Source: Soonwooa buanensis (GTDB lineage Bacteria > Bacteroidota > Bacteroidia > Flavobacteriales > Weeksellaceae). Taken from it: a stretch of 64,000 bases of DNA. Made by a program: the position numbers and the translations under genes. The stretch lies in assembly GCF_900167905.1 (NCBI RefSeq), contig NZ_FUYZ01000008.1, positions 101,017-165,016 on the forward strand, given 5' to 3'. Under the pieces are notes generated by a model. That model was given only the letters and a program-made list of their open reading frames with translations, did no database searches and was not told the origin of the DNA. Shown piece after piece: positions 1-8,228 of this stretch; within the stretch, counting starts at the first letter, position 1, and each line of letters opens with the position of its first letter.

Positions 1-147
1 AAAGCCAAAGAACTTTACGAAAAAATGTCCTACACGCACCGTAAAGAATACATCCGTTGGATAGAGGAAGCCAAAAAAGAAGAGACACGCGAACGTCGAA
101 AAATAAAAATGATCGAGATGATCTTGGACGGAAAAAAAGGGATTTGA
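1..147 (+). CDS. C-terminal end of a YdeI/OmpD-associated family protein (partial)
   Basis: The window opens inside this gene; 48 codons and a TGA stop are visible in frame 1. The tail is strongly basic and helical, with the order SYTHRKEYIRWIEEAKKEETRERR then KMIEM. That is the usual C-terminus of the YdeI/OmpD-associated (bacteriocin-protection) family, whose biochemical role is poorly defined. The N-terminal part lies before the window, so neither length nor start can be judged. The stop codon is inside the left arm of the following terminator hairpin. Family assignment comes from the tail only. Confidence 0.6.
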   Translation, partial: KAKELYEKMSYTHRKEYIRWIEEAKKEETRERRKIKMIEMILDGKKGI

Positions 148-170
148 AACTGCTTCAAATCCCTTTTTAT
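133..170. terminator. Bidirectional Rho-independent terminator
   Basis: A stem of about 15 bp (AAAAAGGGATTTGAA pairing with TTCAAATCCCTTTTT) closes a loop of about 6 nt. It has a T-run on the plus strand and a matching one on the minus strand. It separates the convergent genes ending at 147 (+) and 191 (-). Confidence 0.8.
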
Positions 171-190
171 TTAATCCTAGTTTTGGTAAG

Positions 191-625
191 TTATTTAACT
201 TTAACCAATGGTATTTCGGTGTCACCTTGCGAAATAATCAAAGAATCACCTTTGGTATTTGCAGAAACACCATTTCTTTCATAATGTTCGCCATCTGCAG
301 TTTTGGATTTAAAATCCAACTGATATTTTTGACTATTTGCTGATTCGATGACAAGTGTTTTTCCACTTTTACCAGAAGAAAAAGTCGCCTTCGCACGTGT
401 CCCATCTAATCCTTTGTAAGCAACCGAAGTCTCCATGGTTTGGTTATCATTGCTTGTTTGTTCGGTTGATGTTGTTAATGTATCAACTGTTCCGTTATTA
501 TCGACAACGGTCGTTTCTGATGATGAAGATTCAGAAATAACGCCTTTGTTTCCGCCTTCATTTTTTTTGCAAGAAACACTTATTAAACTTAGCAAAATTG
601 TTGCTAAAAGAAGATTTGTTTTCAT
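191..625 (-). CDS. Small lipoprotein, possibly MliC-like
   Basis: A 144-residue lipoprotein with a type II signal peptide and lipobox Ser-Val-Ser-Cys, Cys at residue 19. A Ser/Thr-rich spacer of about 40 residues follows. The C-terminal 75 residues (AYKGLDGTRAKATF, later YERNGVS and KGDSLII) have the order of motifs seen in the MliC/PliC family of C-type lysozyme inhibitors. The cysteine pair typical of that fold is missing, so the match is suggestive only. It stands alone between convergent and divergent neighbours. If MliC-like, it would protect peptidoglycan against host or predator lysozyme. Otherwise it is an uncharacterised lipoprotein. Confidence 0.7.
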   Translation of the reverse strand: MKTNLLLATILLSLISVSCKKNEGGNKGVISESSSSETTVVDNNGTVDTLTTSTEQTSNDNQTMETSVAYKGLDGTRAKATFSSGKSGKTLVIESANSQKYQLDFKSKTADGEHYERNGVSANTKGDSLIISQGDTEIPLVKVK

Positions 626-680
626 AGAATTTGGTTGATTTTTAAGTTGTTAAAAGCATGCAAATAACTTTCCAAAAGCA

Positions 681-711
681 AAATTCCCCGACAAAAATTA
701 TCGAGGAATTT
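681..711 (-). terminator. Probable terminator of the prolyl oligopeptidase gene
   Basis: An inverted repeat, AAATTCCCCGA and TCGAGGAATTT (one mismatch, 9-nt loop), lies just beyond the stop at 723. On the minus strand it is followed by a T-rich stretch rather than a perfect T-run. Confidence 0.5.
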
Positions 712-722
712 TATTTAATAAT

Positions 723-2843
723 TTATTTTTTTAAAGATTTAATACCCATTTCAAAAAGTGCAAATGATAACAAATCACCATTTTCACCAATGACTTGGTC
801 TGTAGAACGACCTGCGCCGTGACCTGCATTTTTTTCAATTCTTAATAAAATTGGATTTTTACAAGATTGTTTTTCCTGTAATTCTGCGCCAAATTTAAAC
901 GAATGTGCTGGCACAACTCTGTCGTCATGATCACTTGTAATGATCATCGTAGAAGGGTAGCACACGCCTTTTTTAACATTGTGAACCGGCGAATAAGATT
1001 TTAGATAATCGAACATTTCTTTAGAATCTTCAGCCGTTCCGTAATCGTAAGACCAACCGGCTCCCGCAGTGAATTTGTTATAACGCAACATATCCAAAAC
1101 ACCAACACCAGGGAAGGCTACTTTTGCAAGATCTGGACGCATTGTCATCGTTGCACCAACTAACAAACCACCGTTAGATCGCCCAGAAAGCGCCATATAA
1201 TCCTTTGATGTATAAGCTTTGGATTGTAGATATTCTCCTGCTGCGATAAAATCTTCAAACACGTTTTTCTTTTGTTGTTTGGTTCCTGCATCATGCCATT
1301 TTTTACCATATTCGCCGCCGCCACGGATATTTGGTACTGCATAAATACCGCCGTTTTCCATCCAGATGGCATTAACCACAGAAAATGCTGGTTGCAAACT
1401 AATATTAAATCCACCATAAGAATAAAGGATTGTAGGATTTTTGCCATCCATTTTCAAACCTTTTTTATAGTTGATCATCATCGGGATTTTGGTTCCATCT
1501 TTTGATGTGAAGAAAACCTGCTCTGACACAAAATTCTCTGACTGAAAATCCACAATTGGACGTTGCGTTTGACGAGAAGTCCCCGCAGCGATGTTATAAC
1601 GATACACGCTAGATGGCGTTACATAATTTGTAAACGTGAAATAAACATCTTGATCACTAGATTTTCCGCCAAAACCAGCAATATTTCCTTTACCTGGAAG
1701 TTCGATATTTCTAACTAATTTCCCAGTTTTATCATATTGTTTAACCTGATCAATCGCATCAATCATGTAGGTTGCAAAGAAGTAACCACCGCCAGAAGTT
1801 ATTCCTAAAACATTTTCGGTTTCTGGGATAACATTAGTCCATTTATCAGGTGTTGGATTTGCCATATTTGCCTTTACCAAACGACCATTAGGCGCATCTT
1901 TATCTGTGTATATAAATAGATTTTCGCCATCGTTATCAATAACACTTGCATTGATGTCAAAACCTTTTACAAGTTGTACAAAATCACCAGTTTTCTGTAG
2001 ATCTTTTACGTACAACTCATTGCCGTTGGTAGCATTAGCAGCTGTAATAACTAAGAATCTTTCATCTTCTGTTAGGCTAGCTCCTAGATATCTTCTTGGC
2101 ATTTTTTCGCCACCAAAAATCAATTTGTCTTCAGATTGTTTTGTTCCTAATTTGTGGAAATAAACCTTGTGTTTATCAGTCATACCAGAAAGTACAGTGC
2201 CTTCTTTTGGCTTGTCATAACTAGAGTAGTAGAAGCCTTCATCACCTTGCCATGCAATACCGCTGAACTTAACATCGACCAAAGTATCATCGATTTGTTT
2301 TTTGGTTTCTGTGTCGATAATGATAATTTTGTTCCAGTCGCTACCACCTTCGGAGATAGAATATGCCGCTAAATTTCCTTTTTTATTAAAAGAAATATTT
2401 GACATTGACGTCGTTCCTTTCTCTGAAAATTTATTAGGGTCAAGAAAAACTTCTGCCGTTTTTAATCTTCTGCTATTGCGATAAAGAACAGACTGCGCTT
2501 GTAATCCATCATTCTTATAAAAATAAGTATAAGCTCCTTCTTTGAAGGGCGCAGAGATTTTTTCGTAGTTCCAAAGCTTCTTTAATTGATCTTTAATCTC
2601 TTGTCTATAAGGGATTTTCGAAAGATAATCTTGAGAATAAGCAACCTCTTCGTCAACCCATTTTTTAGTCGCTGGAGAATCATTTTCTAGATCGCGATAA
2701 GGATCAGCTACTTGCGTCCCAAAATAATTATCAACTTGGCTTCCTTTTTCTGCTTTTGGGTAAGAACCTGATTTCATTTTCTGAGCATAAGTATTGGTAA
2801 AAAACATCAAACTGATACTAAGTACAGTATATCTTAACTTCAT
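723..2843 (-). CDS. Prolyl oligopeptidase (S9A family), secreted
   Basis: Serine peptidase of 706 residues that cleaves short peptides after proline (EC 3.4.21.26). It has a signal peptide of about 20 residues ending Thr-Tyr-Ala-Gln, so it acts in the periplasm or outside the cell. The first two-thirds is the seven-bladed propeller. The C-terminal alpha/beta hydrolase domain carries the nucleophile in GRSNGG (Ser556), Asp641 in SDHDDRVVP and His675 in NAGHGAG. Length and sequence closely resemble the well-known Elizabethkingia meningoseptica (formerly Flavobacterium meningosepticum) prolyl endopeptidase. Monocistronic. The start is fixed by the signal peptide. Confidence 0.95.
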   Translation of the reverse strand: MKLRYTVLSISLMFFTNTYAQKMKSGSYPKAEKGSQVDNYFGTQVADPYRDLENDSPATKKWVDEEVAYSQDYLSKIPYRQEIKDQLKKLWNYEKISAPFKEGAYTYFYKNDGLQAQSVLYRNSRRLKTAEVFLDPNKFSEKGTTSMSNISFNKKGNLAAYSISEGGSDWNKIIIIDTETKKQIDDTLVDVKFSGIAWQGDEGFYYSSYDKPKEGTVLSGMTDKHKVYFHKLGTKQSEDKLIFGGEKMPRRYLGASLTEDERFLVITAANATNGNELYVKDLQKTGDFVQLVKGFDINASVIDNDGENLFIYTDKDAPNGRLVKANMANPTPDKWTNVIPETENVLGITSGGGYFFATYMIDAIDQVKQYDKTGKLVRNIELPGKGNIAGFGGKSSDQDVYFTFTNYVTPSSVYRYNIAAGTSRQTQRPIVDFQSENFVSEQVFFTSKDGTKIPMMINYKKGLKMDGKNPTILYSYGGFNISLQPAFSVVNAIWMENGGIYAVPNIRGGGEYGKKWHDAGTKQQKKNVFEDFIAAGEYLQSKAYTSKDYMALSGRSNGGLLVGATMTMRPDLAKVAFPGVGVLDMLRYNKFTAGAGWSYDYGTAEDSKEMFDYLKSYSPVHNVKKGVCYPSTMIITSDHDDRVVPAHSFKFGAELQEKQSCKNPILLRIEKNAGHGAGRSTDQVIGENGDLLSFALFEMGIKSLKK

Positions 2844-2888
2844 ATAATATTTATTTCTATCAAAAATACAGAAAGTTTCAAAATAAAA

Positions 2889-2915
2889 AAATCTTTCAGC
2901 TTAACCGAAAGATTT
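2889..2915 (-). terminator. Rho-independent terminator
   Basis: A 9-bp stem, AAATCTTTC/GAAAGATTT, with a 9-nt loop, followed on the minus strand by seven T. It ends transcription of the gene at 2940-3587. Confidence 0.75.
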
Positions 2916-2939
2916 AGTTTTAGAAATATTTAATATTTT

Positions 2940-3587
2940 TTATTTAGCAGATTGACTTAAAAAATATTCAGCTTCCATTTTTCCCCAGTTAGGATCTAGA
3001 GGTGTTTTGATTTTGTAAGTCCCGAATTGTGAAATTGCTTGTTTGAAAAGTTCAATTCCTTTCGTTTTACTACCTCCAAATTGCTCAGGTGTGAAGTAAG
3101 TATCTTCTGCCTCTAGCACGGTAATTCTTGGGTTATTAGCATCCAACTCTTTAGCTTTTGCCAAATGTTGTTGCGCTTCTTGTCCATAAGTCATAAATCT
3201 TGACATAGGATCAACCATCATTTTTAAACTTGCAGACATTTTTTTAAGAACATAAATTTCAGAATTATTTGGGCTAAGTTCGTCCGCTTTCGCAATATAT
3301 TTATCAGCTTCCGCAGCAACTGCATCCAACTCTGACAATTTGTTTGCGCGCATTAATAATCTACCTTTTTGGATGGTCGAAAATGCTGCGTAGTAATAAG
3401 GTAGCCATTGTTTTGATTCTTTAGTTCCGATTCTGTCAAAGTCGTTAGCCAAAGCTGTGAAATCGTCAGGATTCATTGTTGTTTCAACTTTAGATATTTT
3501 GTCTGTCATTATTTTATCATAAGCTGATTGCGCAAAAGATTTAACTCCGATAAAAATAAATGCTGCGATTAAGATTAAGTTTTTCAT
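2940..3587 (-). CDS. Secreted helical (TPR-like) protein of unknown function
   Basis: A 215-residue protein with a signal peptide cleaved near Phe-Ala-Gln (residue 20). The rest is predicted helical with TPR-like spacing (WLPYYYAAFSTIQKG, AKELDANNPRITVLEAEDTYFTP), suggesting a periplasmic protein-protein scaffold. It lies 105 bp downstream of the TonB receptor gene on the same strand but has its own promoter-like region: TAAATTTG at 3622-3629 and paired 9-bp repeats at 3664-3693, matching the arrangement upstream of the receptor. Co-regulation with that receptor is therefore likely. I do not recognise a specific family. Confidence 0.85.
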   Translation of the reverse strand: MKNLILIAAFIFIGVKSFAQSAYDKIMTDKISKVETTMNPDDFTALANDFDRIGTKESKQWLPYYYAAFSTIQKGRLLMRANKLSELDAVAAEADKYIAKADELSPNNSEIYVLKKMSASLKMMVDPMSRFMTYGQEAQQHLAKAKELDANNPRITVLEAEDTYFTPEQFGGSKTKGIELFKQAISQFGTYKIKTPLDPNWGKMEAEYFLSQSAK

Positions 3588-3621
3588 AATATAAATTGTT
3601 TGTTGTTTTAATTTCTTGGAT

Positions 3622-3629
3622 CAAATTTA
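3622..3629 (-). promoter_or_regulatory. Flavobacterial -7 element TAAATTTG
   Basis: A perfect TAnnTTTG match on the minus strand, 35 nt upstream of the start at 3587. No TTG is seen at -33; the paired repeats at 3664-3693 lie instead about 34 bp further upstream, as at an activator-dependent promoter. Confidence 0.55.
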
Positions 3630-3663
3630 AGTTCAAAAAGTATTTGATTTAAAATAAATTCTA

Positions 3664-3693
3664 CCGAAAGGTCAATTTCTGATGCCGAACCGT
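3664..3693 (-). promoter_or_regulatory. Paired LytTR-type direct repeats
   Basis: Minus-strand repeats ACGGTTCGG (3685-3693) and ACCTTTCGG (3664-3672) are exactly 21 bp apart start to start (9 bp, 12-bp spacer, 9 bp). Each fits the LytTR consensus [TA][AC][CA]GTTN[AG][TG] at 8 of 9 positions. The distal repeat overlaps the stop codon of the TonB receptor gene. Being a regulator site is inference. Confidence 0.5.
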
Positions 3694-5903
3694 TATAGGT
3701 TATTGTTAATAGCATCATTGGTTTTGTCAACACCAAAACTTATAAATGCCCCAATAAAAACAAAAGTGTCATAAGCTGGCAAAACTGGACTACGACGCAT
3801 TCCGTCTTGTGAATAATTATAACCAAACACATTTTTCGTTCCTAAAATATTATTAACACCCAATACAATAACGGTATTTGCTTTGTTGTCGGTACGCCCG
3901 ATGCTTGGCACATAATTAACACTAAAATTAAGTGCATTGTAATCTTTAAGATAACCTTGATGTCTTATACTACTGTTAAAATCCTGCGTCAAATCATAAT
4001 AAGGTCGACCAGAAGCGTATGTGTAAGAAAGGTTAAATCCTGTTTTCCAGTTTAAGACAAATTTTTTAGCGACTGCCGAAAGTGTATGTTTTGCAGCAAA
4101 AGTTGGTGTTAAACTCGTTGGAAAATTCATGAAATTACGTTCAGTATCTAGATAAGAATAAGTCAACCAATAGTCAATACCTTTGATGGATTTACGATCT
4201 CTCCAGAATATCTCCATTCCTTTTGCAAAGCCATTTCCTGAGTTGTCAATCGCTGTTTGGAAATTTGTACTTCCCGCAGTTTTTATCAAATAAGAATAAT
4301 CTTTGTAGAAAGCTTCCAATCGAAGACTTCGCCCATCTGTATTATGTTGAAGTTGGAAAATGTAGTGATCGGCTTTTTGAAAACCTAATCGCGCATTTGA
4401 GTTTATAAATTTACTTTCTGGATTTTGATAATATATACCATAAGCCAACGACGATACCCAAGTATCAGAGATTTTATAAGCCATAGAAACTCTTGGTGCG
4501 AGGTTCCATCTATCAAGATAGCTAGAATGTTCAGCTCTTGCGCCAAGGCTCAACGAAAAATTTCGGTTAAAGGCTAAATTGGTTTCTGCAAAGCCAGAAG
4601 AAATAAGATCGGTAATATGTTTTTTGTAACTCCCAAACTGAGAATCTTCTATTGAATTATTAAATTCTATACCTGTTCTTAAAACACTTATTTTGCTAAT
4701 TTTTCGTTCTACAACGGCTTTTGCGTTAACATAATTTCCTTTTGTATAGATTGCAAATGGATCCGAAGCAATGCCATTTTCAACATTTGTAAAATCTAAA
4801 TTATTTTGATTAAAACTGTAAGAAGCGCTTAAATTAAGTTTATACTTTCCAAATTTTTCTTTGTAGGAAAGAGTTTGGAAGGTGTAATTAGATTTTAGAT
4901 CAACTTCACTTTTATCAATATTTGGTTCTAAACTAAGATTATTAACGCCCATACTTCCTGTCTGAAAATTGCCATAATATTTGATAAAACCACCTTTTTT
5001 AGTTTTAATTCTAAAATTAGCATCCGATCCAAAACCATTAGGACTTTTACTAAAATCTGTGTTGGTATTAAACACGCCATTTATTAATGCAAGGTTGCTG
5101 TAATTGGCAGAAACACCCCAAGAAGCGGTTTTAGCTTCATTTAATTTTTGATAATTTGCGCCAGCAAACAAAGGCGACAACGAGAAATCATAAGAAGTTG
5201 TGCTCGGCAAATCCACACTTTCTAACAACAAAACCGAAGATAAAGCTTGTCCATATTGCGCAGAATAACCACCGCTAGAAAAAATATTCCCTTTGAATAA
5301 TGACGTGTTAAAGCGGTCTCGCCCCGATAATCCTGGCGTCGATTGCGAGAAATAATTATTCACCAAAGTCCCATCTATAAAGATTTTAGTTTCGCCAGAT
5401 GTACCACCGCGAACAAAAAGTCCTTCGGATTCACCGACTTTTTGCACACCTGGTAGATAGCCCAAAGCTGCAGTAACTTGTCCATCGGCTCCTGCAGTTG
5501 TATAGATGTCAAGCGGCGTCAGTAGAGCAGTAGCACGCTTTTTATCACTCGCTTCGATGCTTCCTGCAGTAATCACCACCGCATCTATTTCGCTAAGACT
5601 TTCTTTTAGATTTGTATTAATTGTAATATCATTTGATTCTACATTAATACTTTGTTCAGAATTTTCATATTTCGGATGTGTAAAAACCAAAATTTTAGCA
5701 CCTTTTTCATCGGTCTGAAATTTGTAATTACCTTCGGAATCAGTTGTTGCGCCATCATAAGAATCTTTTAAGCTAACATTAACATCTTTAACGGGTTTGT
5801 TTTTGTAAAGCACTTTTCCAGATATGTTAACCTGAGCAAACGAAAACGCTGCAACGCTTGTACAAGCTAAAATCATTGTTCTTAATGCAAAATTGGAAGT
5901 CAT
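3693..5903 (-). CDS. TonB-dependent outer-membrane receptor with CarboxypepD_reg-like domain
   Basis: A 736-residue outer-membrane receptor. It has a signal peptide (about 1-23, ending Ser-Phe-Ala-Gln) and then a carboxypeptidase-D regulatory-like beta-sandwich (about 25-105: GKVLYKNKPVKDVNVSLKDS, TDSEGNYKF). The plug follows (about 110-230: GQVTAALGYLPGVQKVGESEGLFVRGG, ETKIFIDG), and a beta-barrel runs to the end. Such receptors import large substrates using TonB/ExbBD energy. The substrate cannot be told, and no SusD partner is adjacent, which argues against a SusC-type glycan system. The promoter region carries a perfect -7 element and paired LytTR-type repeats like those of the downstream secreted gene. 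Confidence 0.9.
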   Translation of the reverse strand: MTSNFALRTMILACTSVAAFSFAQVNISGKVLYKNKPVKDVNVSLKDSYDGATTDSEGNYKFQTDEKGAKILVFTHPKYENSEQSINVESNDITINTNLKESLSEIDAVVITAGSIEASDKKRATALLTPLDIYTTAGADGQVTAALGYLPGVQKVGESEGLFVRGGTSGETKIFIDGTLVNNYFSQSTPGLSGRDRFNTSLFKGNIFSSGGYSAQYGQALSSVLLLESVDLPSTTSYDFSLSPLFAGANYQKLNEAKTASWGVSANYSNLALINGVFNTNTDFSKSPNGFGSDANFRIKTKKGGFIKYYGNFQTGSMGVNNLSLEPNIDKSEVDLKSNYTFQTLSYKEKFGKYKLNLSASYSFNQNNLDFTNVENGIASDPFAIYTKGNYVNAKAVVERKISKISVLRTGIEFNNSIEDSQFGSYKKHITDLISSGFAETNLAFNRNFSLSLGARAEHSSYLDRWNLAPRVSMAYKISDTWVSSLAYGIYYQNPESKFINSNARLGFQKADHYIFQLQHNTDGRSLRLEAFYKDYSYLIKTAGSTNFQTAIDNSGNGFAKGMEIFWRDRKSIKGIDYWLTYSYLDTERNFMNFPTSLTPTFAAKHTLSAVAKKFVLNWKTGFNLSYTYASGRPYYDLTQDFNSSIRHQGYLKDYNALNFSVNYVPSIGRTDNKANTVIVLGVNNILGTKNVFGYNYSQDGMRRSPVLPAYDTFVFIGAFISFGVDKTNDAINNNL

Positions 5904-5925
5904 AGTTTGTTGTTTATTTCTGGCT

Positions 5926-5933
5926 CAAAATTA
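5926..5933 (-). promoter_or_regulatory. Flavobacterial -7 element TAATTTTG
   Basis: A perfect TAnnTTTG on the minus strand, 23 nt upstream of the receptor start at 5903. No TTG at -33; paired repeats lie 33 bp further upstream. Confidence 0.55.
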
Positions 5934-5966
5934 AATACCAAAATCGTTTATTAAAATTAATTTTTT

Positions 5967-5996
5967 CTGAACGGTAAAATAACAAGAGTGAATGGT
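5967..5996 (-). promoter_or_regulatory. Paired LytTR-type direct repeats
   Basis: Minus-strand ACCATTCAC (5988-5996) and ACCGTTCAG (5967-5975) are 21 bp apart. The proximal copy matches all nine positions of the LytTR consensus and the distal one seven. The gap to the -7 element is 33 bp, against 34 bp for the twin site at 3664-3693. The site lies between divergent genes, so it could also act on sodC. Confidence 0.55.
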
Positions 5997-6005
5997 AAAT
6001 TGTAG

Positions 6006-6013
6006 TAATTTTG
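6006..6013 (+). promoter_or_regulatory. Possible -7 element TAATTTTG for sodC
   Basis: A TAnnTTTG match on the plus strand, about 80 nt before the sodC start at 6095. No clear -33 TTG. Confidence 0.35.
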
Positions 6014-6094
6014 TTGTTATCACAAGCCTTAATCGTAAACAAACTGATTGGCTTATATTTTGTAAAATCAAAAAATAATATAAATCTTAAGATT

Positions 6095-6601
6095 ATGAAA
6101 CCTATATTTTTACTCGGTGTTTTGGGCGCTGCTGTTGCAGTAACGTCTTGTTCTACGCAAAATAAACACTACACAATCTATCCAAAAAGTGGTACTAATA
6201 CGCAAGGATATGTAGACTTTTCACAAAAAGGGAAGGAAGTCACCATGAAGCTTAATGTCTATAATTTAAAACCTGGAGAACACGCTATCCATCTTCACGA
6301 GAAGGCTGATTGCTCTGCGACTGATGGGACTTCGACTGGTGGACACTGGAATCCTGCTGGCGCACAACATGGAAAATGGGAAACTGAACACTTCCACATG
6401 GGTGATATCGGAAACCTAAAAGCTGATGCCAACGGAACGGCACAATTGGAGTTTAAAACTGATAAATGGTGTATAGGATGTAGCGATGAAAGTAAAAATA
6501 TCATCGGTAAAGCGATCATTATTCATGCTGATAAAGATGATTTCCATACGCAACCAACAGGCAATGCAGGCGGAAGAGTGGCTTGTGTTGAGATAAAATA
6601 G
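6095..6601 (+). CDS. sodC: Cu/Zn superoxide dismutase, lipoprotein
   Basis: Dismutates superoxide to hydrogen peroxide and oxygen in the cell envelope. I chose the ATG at 6095 (168 residues) because it directly gives a lipoprotein signal, MKPIFLLGVLGAAVAVTSCS, with Cys19 as the lipid site. An earlier in-frame start only adds a non-signal stretch. Metal and fold signatures are present: HAIHLHEKADC (copper His-X-His and first disulfide Cys), GGHWNP, HFHMGD, IIHADKDDFH and the C-terminal GGRVACVEI (second Cys and active-site Arg). Single gene, divergent from the TonB receptor. Confidence 0.93.
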   Translation: MKPIFLLGVLGAAVAVTSCSTQNKHYTIYPKSGTNTQGYVDFSQKGKEVTMKLNVYNLKPGEHAIHLHEKADCSATDGTSTGGHWNPAGAQHGKWETEHFHMGDIGNLKADANGTAQLEFKTDKWCIGCSDESKNIIGKAIIIHADKDDFHTQPTGNAGGRVACVEIK

Positions 6602-6645
6602 ATTTGGTCAAAGTAATAATGTTGATTGACCTTACTTATTCTATT

Positions 6646-6695
6646 AAAATTCTGTATCAAAAAATATTATTAAATAATTTTTGATACAGAATTTT
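6646..6695. terminator. Bidirectional terminator
   Basis: A stem of about 18 bp (AAAATTCTGTATCAAAAA with TTTTTGATACAGAATTTT) around an AT-rich loop lies between the convergent genes sodC and 6720-7247, with T-rich flanks on both sides. Confidence 0.75.
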
Positions 6696-6719
6696 ATTTC
6701 TAGTTGATTTGATTAGAAC

Positions 6720-7247
6720 TTATTTTGTATTTAAATTAGAAATGTATCCATCGTAACTAATTGGTTGTCTGTCGTTAGCGTTGATGGATAAAAATGCGCT
6801 TCCGTTTTTGAATACTTCTAAAATAAATGTTGGTGTATTCGATTGGTCGTTGACATTAATTGTTACCACCCAATTTCCTTTTTTATTTTGCGTTTTTGAA
6901 ACTCGGAAATCTTTAGATTCGAATCTGAAAGAATTCTTATTAAGATCGCCATAACTTGCGTTGTATAATCTTCCAAAATAGGGAAGTGTCACTTCTAGTT
7001 TGTCCGATTTTAAATCAAATCCATAACCACTGTCCAAATTTGTAACTCTTGATGAAGTCGCGCCAGGAATAGAATTCATAACATTAATGACATCCAAATT
7101 GGTAGGCAAAGCTGATTTAGCATTAAATGTAAATTCTGCTTTTTCGACGGCTGAATTTACCGCTGTGGTTTCCATATAGTTTTGCGTAGAACACGAACTT
7201 AATGATAATAAAGCGAGACAAAATATAATTAAATTAAACTTTTTCAT
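6720..7247 (-). CDS. DUF4251 domain lipoprotein
   Basis: Likely 175 residues from the ATG at 7247, which gives a proper lipoprotein signal (MKKFNLIIFCLALLSLSSCS, Cys19); the longer reading adds nine non-signal residues. The mature part shows the DUF4251 pattern: a FTFNAKSALPTN start, SGYGFDLKSDKLEVTLPYFGR in the middle, then DFRVSKTQNKKGNWVVTI and the closing NDRQPISYDGYI. Members are Bacteroidota-specific envelope proteins without a known activity. Convergent with sodC and divergent from the M48 peptidase. Confidence 0.85.
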   Translation of the reverse strand: MKKFNLIIFCLALLSLSSCSTQNYMETTAVNSAVEKAEFTFNAKSALPTNLDVINVMNSIPGATSSRVTNLDSGYGFDLKSDKLEVTLPYFGRLYNASYGDLNKNSFRFESKDFRVSKTQNKKGNWVVTINVNDQSNTPTFILEVFKNGSAFLSINANDRQPISYDGYISNLNTK

Positions 7248-7354
7248 AATTAACTTTTGTTGAGAATACAGCAAAATTAATGCTAATTAGGATTTGATTT
7301 CAGATATTTGGAATAATAATTGTTAATTGGAAAATATTTATAAAATCCTAAACT

Positions 7355-8158
7355 ATGAAAGTAACAAAAATATTAGGACTAGGCGCAATATCAATGTCAT
7401 TGATGGCCTGTGTAACGAATCCCGTAACAGGACGTTCTTCGTTACAAATAGCAAACAATTCTGAGATCGCTACAATGGCCTCTCAAGAATACAAAACGAC
7501 TTTGTCAAAAGCAAAAGTTATTACTGGTACAGCGGATGCTAACCGTGTAAAAAATGTAGGAAACCGTATAAAACAAGCAGCAGAAAAATACTATACAAGC
7601 ATTGGTCGACAATCTGACTTGGCAAATTATAATTGGGAGTTTAACCTTTTGCAAGATTCTCAACTTAATGCTTGGTGTATGCCAGGTGGTAAAGTTGCAG
7701 TCTATACTGGGATTCTTCCTGTTACTAAGGATGATAATGGTTTAGCTGTTGTTATGGGACACGAAATCTCTCATGCTTTGGCTGGACATGGTAACGAACG
7801 TATTTCTCAAGCTATGCTAGCACAATATGGTGGTTCTATTTTGGGAAGTTCTATCAACAACGCACAGTGGGCGAGTATTTTCCAGCAAGTTTATCCAATT
7901 GGGGCACAAGTAGGATTATTAGCTTATGGTAGAAAACAAGAGCTAGAAGCTGATAAAATGGGATTATATCTTATGGGGATGGCTGGTTACGATCCAAGAA
8001 CAGCACCAGCTTTCTGGGAAAGAATGGAAGCTTCTTCTAAAGGAAGTGCAGTACCTCAATTCTTGTCAACTCACCCAAATCCATCGAGTAGAATTGCGGA
8101 TATTAATGAAGCAATGCCTCAAGCTTTAGAATATTACAAAGCTGCAGGCGGAAAATAA
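7355..8158 (+). CDS. M48-family zinc metallopeptidase, lipoprotein
   Basis: A 267-residue periplasmic protease of the M48B (LoiP/BepA-like) group. These act in outer-membrane protein quality control in other Gram-negatives. The lipobox Leu-Met-Ala-Cys puts the lipid on Cys19, followed by the family's TNPVTGR. The zinc site is HEISH at 136-140, with the third-ligand region ELEAD at 196-200, and the late motif STHPNPSSRI is present. It has no extra TPR domain, so it is LoiP-like in size. Monocistronic; a strong terminator follows. Confidence 0.9.
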   Translation: MKVTKILGLGAISMSLMACVTNPVTGRSSLQIANNSEIATMASQEYKTTLSKAKVITGTADANRVKNVGNRIKQAAEKYYTSIGRQSDLANYNWEFNLLQDSQLNAWCMPGGKVAVYTGILPVTKDDNGLAVVMGHEISHALAGHGNERISQAMLAQYGGSILGSSINNAQWASIFQQVYPIGAQVGLLAYGRKQELEADKMGLYLMGMAGYDPRTAPAFWERMEASSKGSAVPQFLSTHPNPSSRIADINEAMPQALEYYKAAGGK

Positions 8159-8177
8159 ATTTTAAAATTTAAAATAA

Positions 8178-8209
8178 AAAACGGGCACTCAAATTTGAGT
8201 GCCCGTTTT
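8178..8209. terminator. Bidirectional terminator, perfect palindrome
   Basis: A perfect 32-bp palindrome (arm AAAACGGGCACTCAAA) lies between the convergent M48 and clpC genes, with T-tracts in both directions. Confidence 0.9.
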
Positions 8210-8228
8210 CATTTGATATGAAATAATA

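Noticed and set aside
5967..6013. LytTR repeats as the main control of sodC
   Set aside because: Relative to the sodC -7 candidate they would overlap the core promoter, whereas their distance to the receptor -7 matches the twin site; kept as a receptor operator.
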